Positions 1-5,115 of a stretch of 5,115 nucleotides of DNA are shown here, piece after piece. The notes beneath the pieces are model-generated. The model saw nothing but the letters and a program-made list of their open reading frames with translations, was not told the DNA's origin and did no database searches. Numbering within the stretch: the first letter of the stretch is position 1; each line of letters opens with the position of its first letter. The translations under genes were made by a program, and so were the position numbers. This stretch comes from Pseudomonadota bacterium (lineage in GTDB: Bacteria; Pseudomonadota; Alphaproteobacteria; Sphingomonadales; Sphingomonadaceae), in the NCBI GenBank assembly GCA_023423775.1, contig JAFAEZ010000117.1, positions 1 through 5,115 of the forward strand, in the 5' to 3' direction.

Positions 1-1755
<1,755 letters not shown>

Positions 1756-1765
1756 GTGATTTTTG

Positions 1766-1770
1766 CCTCA
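1766..1770 (-). promoter_or_regulatory. Probable Shine-Dalgarno site of hppA
   Basis: The minus strand reads TGAGG here, with 10 bases between it and the ATG at 1755. The spacing is slightly long, but this is the best purine-rich match near the start and it supports the chosen start codon. I saw no convincing -35/-10 pair for hppA between it and the terminator. Confidence 0.5.
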
Positions 1771-1833
1771 GATCCTTGATGTAACCCCCGGCGCCTTTTG
1801 TTGTCCGTCGTGCGGTGCGGCGCCTTGATTTTG

Positions 1834-1866
1834 AACAAAGCCGCCCCCTAGCCCGAAGGGAGCGGC
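1834..1866 (-). terminator. Rho-independent terminator after thiL
   Basis: On the minus strand, bases 1866-1857 (GCCGCTCCCT) pair with 1849-1840 (AGGGGGCGGC). This gives a 10-bp GC-rich stem with one G-U wobble and a 7-base loop, followed at once by TTTGTT (1839-1834). Read on the plus strand the stem has a C/A mismatch and no following T run, so it is oriented for minus-strand transcripts. It lies 125 bases past the thiL stop and about 80 bases before the hppA start, so it probably ends the rib-nusB-thiL transcript. Confidence 0.72.
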
Positions 1867-1990
1867 CCCAGTCGGTCACAAGCTTGCCAAAATCAAATTG
1901 AGGGTGCAACGCCGGATAAGGCCGAAACAGCCGATCTCGGCAGGTATTTGGGCCAGTCCCGAGAACTAAGATGCCGGTTTGGAGCAATTC

Positions 1991-2989
1991 CTAGAAATGG
2001 CTGTAGGACAGCCGCTTCAAGGTCAGCTCTTGGCCCTGCCCATTTAGGAAGCGCGGCCGCTCATGGCCCGCGACGATCGTGCCGATGGCCGTGACGGCCA
2101 GGCCGGCCGCCTGGCCCGCGGCGATCAGCACCTCGCTTTGCGCCGGAGGCACGGTGCACAGCACCTCGTAATCGTCGCCGCCGGCCAGCAGGGTCTCGAC
2201 GCCAACGACCTTGCGCGCGATCAGGCCGGCCGCCGCCGCCGACAGCGGCATGGTCGCCACCCCGACCGTGGCCGAGACGCCGGAGGCCGCGCAAAGCTTG
2301 GTGAGATCGCCCGCGAGCCCGTCGGAGACATCCATCGCGGCATTTGCATGATCGCTCACGGCCTGCGCCAGCGCGTTACGCGGCTGCGGCACGCGATAGC
2401 GCGAGACCAGAAAATCCCGTGCAGCGGGATCGGACGCAAGCGCGGCGGCCACTGCGCCTCCCGTGAGCACGTCGAGGCCGAGCGCTGCATCGCCGATCGT
2501 CCCCGTCACCAGGATCAGATCGCCCGGGCGTGCGCCGGTGCGACCGACCATCCGCCCCCGCGGCACGCGGCCGAAGGCGGTGATGGAGATCATCTGCGGC
2601 CCTGGCGTCGAAACCGTATCGCCGCCGAGCAGCGGACAGCCGAAGGACCTTGCGTCCTCGCCGAGCGCATCCGCAAACGGCCGGAGCCAGGCATCCTCCC
2701 TGCTCCGCAGCGCCAGCGTCAGCACGAAGCCGGCTGGCACCGCTCCCTTGGCGGCGAGATCGGAGAGATTCACCCGCAGCGCCTTGCGGGCGATCGTATC
2801 GGGCGGGTCGGCGGCCAGATAATGGACGCCCTCGACGACGGCATCGGTGGTGACGACGATGTCCTCGCCCGATGACGACAGGATCGCGGCATCATCGACC
2901 ACCCCGAACGCGCCGGGATCGGTCGCGAGCGGCTTGAAATAGCGCGCGATGAGGGAGTCTTCGGCGGAGGGATTTTGCGGGCTTGCCAT
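1991..2989 (-). CDS. thiL: Thiamine-monophosphate kinase
   Basis: Cytoplasmic enzyme that phosphorylates thiamine monophosphate with ATP to give thiamine diphosphate, the last step of cofactor synthesis. From ATG 2989 it has 332 residues, close to the usual 320-350. AIRS/PurM-like landmarks appear in order: DDAA (32-35), TDAVVEGVH (48-56), NLSDLA (74-79), GGDT (122-125), the Gly-rich GRTGARPGD (149-157), DVSDGL (220-225) and GGDDYE (270-275). The Asp clusters are the family's Mg-ATP ligands. The frame stays open up to an ATG at 3130, but the 47 extra residues are encoded almost wholly by an intergenic repeat and lie outside the ThiL fold, so I use the inner ATG. No strong ribosome site precedes either start; the inner one has only short purine runs (GGGG, AGG). 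The gene lies 240 bp downstream of nusB, an order shared with the E. coli rib-nusB-thiL cluster. Confidence 0.95.
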   Translation of the reverse strand: MASPQNPSAEDSLIARYFKPLATDPGAFGVVDDAAILSSSGEDIVVTTDAVVEGVHYLAADPPDTIARKALRVNLSDLAAKGAVPAGFVLTLALRSREDAWLRPFADALGEDARSFGCPLLGGDTVSTPGPQMISITAFGRVPRGRMVGRTGARPGDLILVTGTIGDAALGLDVLTGGAVAAALASDPAARDFLVSRYRVPQPRNALAQAVSDHANAAMDVSDGLAGDLTKLCAASGVSATVGVATMPLSAAAAGLIARKVVGVETLLAGGDDYEVLCTVPPAQSEVLIAAGQAAGLAVTAIGTIVAGHERPRFLNGQGQELTLKRLSYSHF

Positions 2990-2997
2990 GAGCCTAA

Positions 2998-3119
2998 CCC
3001 CACTCTCCACTGTCATCGCCCGGCTTGCCGCCTTCGCTAAAGCTTCGGCGCGCCTGGGATTGTAGGCCTCGTCGAAGCCTTGGCGTAGACGGGACCGGGC
3101 GATCCAGTATTCCAGAGAC
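2998..3119. repeat. Palindromic intergenic repeat with an inserted loop segment
   Basis: ATCGCCCGG (3015-3023) pairs perfectly with CCGGGCGAT (3095-3103). The 71 bases between them hold smaller inverted repeats, such as GCTTCG (3042-3047) with CGAAGC (3073-3078). The outer flank 2998-3019 recurs in inverse orientation at 3171-3192 with 18 of 22 bases identical, so this is a longer member of the same family as the neighbouring short hairpin. It fills most of the nusB-thiL gap. It is not coding, although an open frame crosses it on the minus strand. Confidence 0.7.
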
Positions 3120-3147
3120 GGTTGTGTCAAATCGATTGGCCGCGGCG

Positions 3148-3192
3148 CACCGGATCACCCGCCTTCGCGGGTGATGACAGCGGAGTATGGGG
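3148..3192. repeat. Short palindromic repeat, minimal copy
   Basis: ATCACCCGC (3154-3162) and GCGGGTGAT (3167-3175, the last base shared with the flank) form a perfect 9-bp stem around the 4-base loop CTTC. The 3' flank, GATGACAGCGGAG followed by TATGGGG, matches the flank of the repeat at 2998-3119 in opposite orientation. It lies 38 bases or more past the nusB stop. No T run follows the stem on either strand, so a terminator role is not supported by sequence. A folded RNA end protecting nusB mRNA is possible but unproven. Confidence 0.68.
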
Positions 3193-3210
3193 CAGCCGTC
3201 TCGCATGAAT

Positions 3211-3230
3211 TCACCGCCCTCGCGGGAGAT
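3211..3230. repeat. Degenerate third copy of the short hairpin, touching the nusB stop
   Basis: TCACCGCCCTCGCGGGAGAT aligns to the core of the hairpin at 3153-3175 (TCACCCGCCTTCGCGGGTGAT) with one deleted base and a few substitutions. Its own stem is weak (CCGC/GCGG). Its edge coincides with the first base of the nusB stop codon (3230-3232). It could be a decayed copy or a chance resemblance. Confidence 0.4.
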
Positions 3231-3727
3231 TACCCCCGCCCGAACTCGTCACCGCGAAACTGACGGCCGATCTGGTCGAGCACCGCGTTCACCATGCCGG
3301 TCTCCTCGCGGTCCACGAAGGCGTTGGCGACGTCGACATATTCGGAGACGACGACGCGGCCCGGCACGTCCTTGCGATGCTGGAGCTCATAAGCCCCTGC
3401 CCGCAGCACCGCGCGCAGGATCGCCTCGATCCGCTTCAACGGCCAGCCCTTCGACAGCGCCTCGTCGATCAGCGGATCGAGCTTCTTCTGGTCGCGCACG
3501 ACGCCAGAGACGACGTCGCGAAAGAACGCAGCCTCCGCCGGCAGGTAGGTGTCGCCCTCGACCTCGTTGCCGAGCCAATGGCTCTCGAATTCGGCGAAGA
3601 TGTCGTTGATGCCGGCGCCGGCGATATCCATCTGGTACAGCGCCTGCACGGCGGCGAGCCGTGCCGCACCGCGCCGGTTCGCCTTCTTCTCGGCAGCGCC
3701 TGCCGGTTTTTTGTTGTTGTCGGCCAT
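3230..3727 (-). CDS. nusB: Transcription antitermination factor NusB
   Basis: Small all-helical RNA-binding protein that, with NusE (S10), binds boxA RNA and supports antitermination in rRNA operons. The 165-residue product is slightly longer than E. coli NusB (139) because of a Lys/Ala-rich N-terminal tail (residues 1-17), common in alphaproteobacteria. Family landmarks are the basic helix RRGAARLAAVQALYQMD (18-34), the core helix ILRAVLRAGAYEL (103-115), EYVDVANAF (129-137) and TGMVNAVLDQIGR (143-155). The start ATG lies 3 bases past the ribH stop, so translation is probably coupled, and no strong ribosome site is visible. The stop abuts a degenerate hairpin repeat. Placement between lumazine synthase and thiL follows the conserved rib-nusB-thiL order. 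Confidence 0.95.
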   Translation of the reverse strand: MADNNKKPAGAAEKKANRRGAARLAAVQALYQMDIAGAGINDIFAEFESHWLGNEVEGDTYLPAEAAFFRDVVSGVVRDQKKLDPLIDEALSKGWPLKRIEAILRAVLRAGAYELQHRKDVPGRVVVSEYVDVANAFVDREETGMVNAVLDQIGRQFRGDEFGRG

Positions 3728-3730
3728 GGT

Positions 3731-4222
3731 TCAGGCCTGCGCCAGGCGGCGTTTGATGCGCAGCATCGCAAGCGCGGCGCGCGCGGCATCACCGCCCTTG
3801 TTGAGCTCGCTGGCGCGTGCCCGCGTCCAGGCCTGCGCCTCGGTATTGACGGTGAGGATGCCGTTGCCGAGCGGCAGCTTCCGCGCCACGGCGAGATCCA
3901 TCAGTGCGCGCGAGGATTCCTGCGAGACGATCTCGAAATGGATGGTGTCGCCGCGGATGACGCAGCCGAGCGCGATCACGGCGTCGTAAGGCTTGCCGTT
4001 CGCCGCAGCCGCGTCGATCGCGATGGCGACCGCCGCCGGAATCTCCAGCGCGCCCGGAACGGTGATGACGTCATGGGTCAGGCCGGCGGCCTTCAGCTCA
4101 GCGACCGCGCCGTCCAGGAGCGCGTCCTGGAGATCGTCATAGAACCGTGCCTCGACGATCAGCGCGCGTGCGCCGGAAATGTCGGTCTGATCCTTCAGGG
4201 GTGCGCGCCGCGCGTCTGCCAT
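3731..4222 (-). CDS. ribH: 6,7-dimethyl-8-ribityllumazine synthase
   Basis: Penultimate enzyme of riboflavin synthesis. It condenses 5-amino-6-ribitylaminouracil with 3,4-dihydroxy-2-butanone 4-phosphate to give the lumazine that RibE consumes. Its 163 residues match the 150-165 typical of the family. Visible motifs are RF (26-27), where the Phe is expected to stack on the pyrimidine ring; TVPGALEIP (54-62), the substrate loop; CVIRGDTIHFE (87-97) with the likely catalytic His95; and GNGILTVNTEAQA (119-131) leading to Arg134, the likely phosphate ligand. The start ATG is the only one that gives a normal N-terminus. The ribosome site is weak. The gene lies 164 bp past ribE, across a palindromic repeat, and 3 bp before nusB. 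A candidate promoter sits just upstream, so ribH-nusB might be expressed partly independently of ribD-ribE. Some Bradyrhizobium strains are thought to carry a second ribH elsewhere; this cannot be judged here. Confidence 0.96.
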   Translation of the reverse strand: MADARRAPLKDQTDISGARALIVEARFYDDLQDALLDGAVAELKAAGLTHDVITVPGALEIPAAVAIAIDAAAANGKPYDAVIALGCVIRGDTIHFEIVSQESSRALMDLAVARKLPLGNGILTVNTEAQAWTRARASELNKGGDAARAALAMLRIKRRLAQA

Positions 4223-4253
4223 CGTTCAATCCGTTCTACAGTCGTCGGCGCGT

Positions 4254-4282
4254 TATGTAGTCGCCGCCACGGCGTAAGCCAA
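4254..4282 (-). promoter_or_regulatory. Candidate sigma-70-like promoter for ribH-nusB
   Basis: On the minus strand TTGGCT (4282-4277) and TACATA (4259-4254) are separated by 17 bases, with a start expected about 25 bases before the ribH ATG. The match to consensus is only 4 of 6 and 3 of 6. It lies just downstream of the ribE-ribH repeat. This is a weak inference: the genes may simply be read through from ribD-ribE. Confidence 0.25.
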
Positions 4283-4294
4283 GTTCAAAGAGAT

Positions 4295-4377
4295 CGTCAT
4301 TCCGGGATGGCGCACGAGCGCCAGACCCGGAATCTCGAGATTCCGGGTTCGATGCTCTGCATCGCCCCGGAATGACG
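4295..4377. repeat. Dispersed palindromic repeat with three inner hairpins (GTCATTCCGGG type)
   Basis: CGTCATTCCGGG (4295-4306) pairs perfectly with CCCGGAATGACG (4366-4377). Inside lie three further perfect inverted repeats: GGCGC/GCGCC (4309-4322, loop ACGA), a 24-base perfect palindrome with half-site ACCCGGAATCTC (4325-4348), and GATGC/GCATC (4351-4363, loop TCT). Either strand could therefore fold into a closed, cloverleaf-like structure. From memory, this motif recurs many times between genes in Bradyrhizobium and relatives; only one copy is in this window. It ends 9 bases beyond the ribE stop codon, within the ribE-ribH gap. Open frames crossing it on both strands give the peptide RNLEIPG, a by-product of the palindrome. 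Confidence 0.88.
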
Positions 4378-4386
4378 GCTCTGCCG

Positions 4387-5010
4387 TCACTTCATTTCCG
4401 TCAGCCGTGCGGCGTAGCGGGCCATCAGGTCGACCTCGATATTGACCTCGTCCCCGGCCTTCCAACCGCCGATCGTCGTCACCGTCAGCGTGTGCGGGAT
4501 GATCAAGACCGAAAAGCTCGTGTCTTTCACCGTGTTGACCGTCAGCGAGACGCCGTCGAGCGTGATCGAGCCCTTGGTGGCGATGAAGCGCGCCAGCTCG
4601 CGCGTCGTCGAGAGCTCGAACCGCGCCATGTCGGGCAGGTCCTCGCGACTGAGAAGCGTCGCGACACCGTCGGCATGGCCGGCGACGATGTGGCCGCCGA
4701 GCTCGTCGCCGATCTTCAGCGCCCGCTCGAGATTGAGCTTCGTTCCGACCTTCCAGCGATTTGCGGTCGTCAGCGCCAGCGTCTCCGCGGCGGCATCGAC
4801 GTCGAACCAGGTACGTTGCTCAGAGTCCTTGCCGCCTGCGACGCCGGAGGCGACCACCGTCAGGCAGACGCCGTTGCAGGCGATCGAGGCGCCATCGGCA
4901 ATGGTGGTCTGGTCATAGCTGCAGGCAATGCGCAGGCGGTGGAGCTGCCCCTGCGCCGTCGGCGTGAAGCCGACGATCTCGCCGATGTCGGTGACAATGC
5001 CAGTGAACAT
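4387..5010 (-). CDS. ribE: Riboflavin synthase, alpha subunit
   Basis: Final enzyme of riboflavin synthesis: it dismutates two molecules of 6,7-dimethyl-8-ribityllumazine into riboflavin and the pyrimidine precursor. Its 207 residues are normal for the family. It has the diagnostic N-terminus MFTGIV and two tandem lumazine-binding barrels. The first (about 1-97) carries CNGVCLTVV (45-53) and ends with NLERAL (93-98). The second (about 98-197) carries GGHIVAGHADGVA (105-117), GSITLDGVSLTVN (147-159) and NIEVDLMARY (190-199). The start ATG overlaps the stop of the upstream gene by one base (TAATG), which indicates translational coupling and an operon. The gene is called ribC in some species. 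The ribH product downstream supplies its substrate. Confidence 0.97.
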   Translation of the reverse strand: MFTGIVTDIGEIVGFTPTAQGQLHRLRIACSYDQTTIADGASIACNGVCLTVVASGVAGGKDSEQRTWFDVDAAAETLALTTANRWKVGTKLNLERALKIGDELGGHIVAGHADGVATLLSREDLPDMARFELSTTRELARFIATKGSITLDGVSLTVNTVKDTSFSVLIIPHTLTVTTIGGWKAGDEVNIEVDLMARYAARLTEMK

Positions 5011-5115
5011 TACGCGCGCTCGTAGACGGTGAGAGTATCCTTGTCGAATGTCTCGCTAGCATGAACCTTGTAGGCCTGCGACCGCGTGATTTTCGACAGG
5101 GGCAATGCATCGAGC
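5010..5115 (-). CDS. ribD: Probable C-terminal end of riboflavin biosynthesis protein RibD (5' end outside window)
   Basis: Only the last 34 codons and the TAA stop (5012-5010) are visible, ending in the residues DTLTVYERA. I read the frame directly; it is open to the window edge. The ending resembles the tail of the RibD reductase domain in alphaproteobacteria, and the one-base overlap with ribE fits the usual ribD-ribE order. If correct, the full protein is the bifunctional deaminase/reductase that makes the ribitylaminouracil precursor. The fragment has no catalytic motif, so the assignment rests mainly on context. Confidence 0.68.
   Translation of the reverse strand, partial: LDALPLSKITRSQAYKVHASETFDKDTLTVYERA

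Noticed and set aside
2063..2875. A 270-codon plus-strand open frame opposite thiL
   Set aside because: It is a shadow of thiL with biased composition (many Arg, Gly, Asp) and no recognisable motif.
2990..3229. Possible TPP riboswitch upstream of thiL
   Set aside because: No CTGAGA-type core or thi-box pattern is seen; the structure is explained by palindromic repeats.
3377..4375. A 332-codon plus-strand open frame across nusB, ribH and the repeat
   Set aside because: It is antisense to two clear genes and ends inside the palindromic repeat, which supplies its NLEIPG tail.
4295..4377. tRNA gene, suggested by the cloverleaf-like fold
   Set aside because: There is no conserved T-arm (GTTCGA context with correct stem), no 7-bp acceptor stem and no anticodon loop of 7 bases; the arms are symmetric palindromes instead.
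4223..4386. Possible FMN riboswitch upstream of ribH
   Set aside because: The folded structure here is the dispersed palindrome; none of the conserved FMN-element core sequences are visible.

Overview
The window is GC-rich and reads as ordinary chromosome of an alphaproteobacterium. Bradyrhizobium or a close relative (Rhodopseudomonas/Nitrobacter group) is the best guess. The reasons are the protein sequences, the rib-nusB-thiL gene order, and a dispersed palindrome of the GTCATTCCGGG...CCCGGAATGAC type that I recall as common between genes in that family. All recognisable genes lie on the minus strand, so transcription runs from high to low coordinates.

Layout in transcription order: the last 34 codons of a gene that is probably ribD (5115-5010); ribE, riboflavin synthase (5010-4387), sharing one base with it; a 164-bp gap holding a multi-armed palindromic repeat; ribH, lumazine synthase (4222-3731); nusB, transcription antitermination factor (3727-3230), only 3 bp after ribH; a 240-bp gap built from two or three related palindromic repeats; thiL, thiamine-monophosphate kinase (2989-1991); a 235-bp gap with a good intrinsic terminator; and hppA, a membrane proton-pumping pyrophosphatase (1755 to 1), which runs off the left edge with 585 codons visible.

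The first five genes look like a vitamin-cofactor operon. RibD, RibH and RibE make riboflavin, and ThiL makes thiamine diphosphate. NusB, an rRNA antitermination factor, is inserted in a rib-nusB-thiL order also known from enterobacteria. The terminator after thiL suggests that hppA is a separate unit. HppA carries the Lys and Thr that mark the K+-independent H+-pumping subfamily.

I found no RNA gene, CRISPR array, insertion sequence, riboswitch or phage gene, and no sign of a new system. The parts most worth a second look are the repeats lodged inside the operon, especially the one that leaves an open frame upstream of thiL and could mislead start-site calls.
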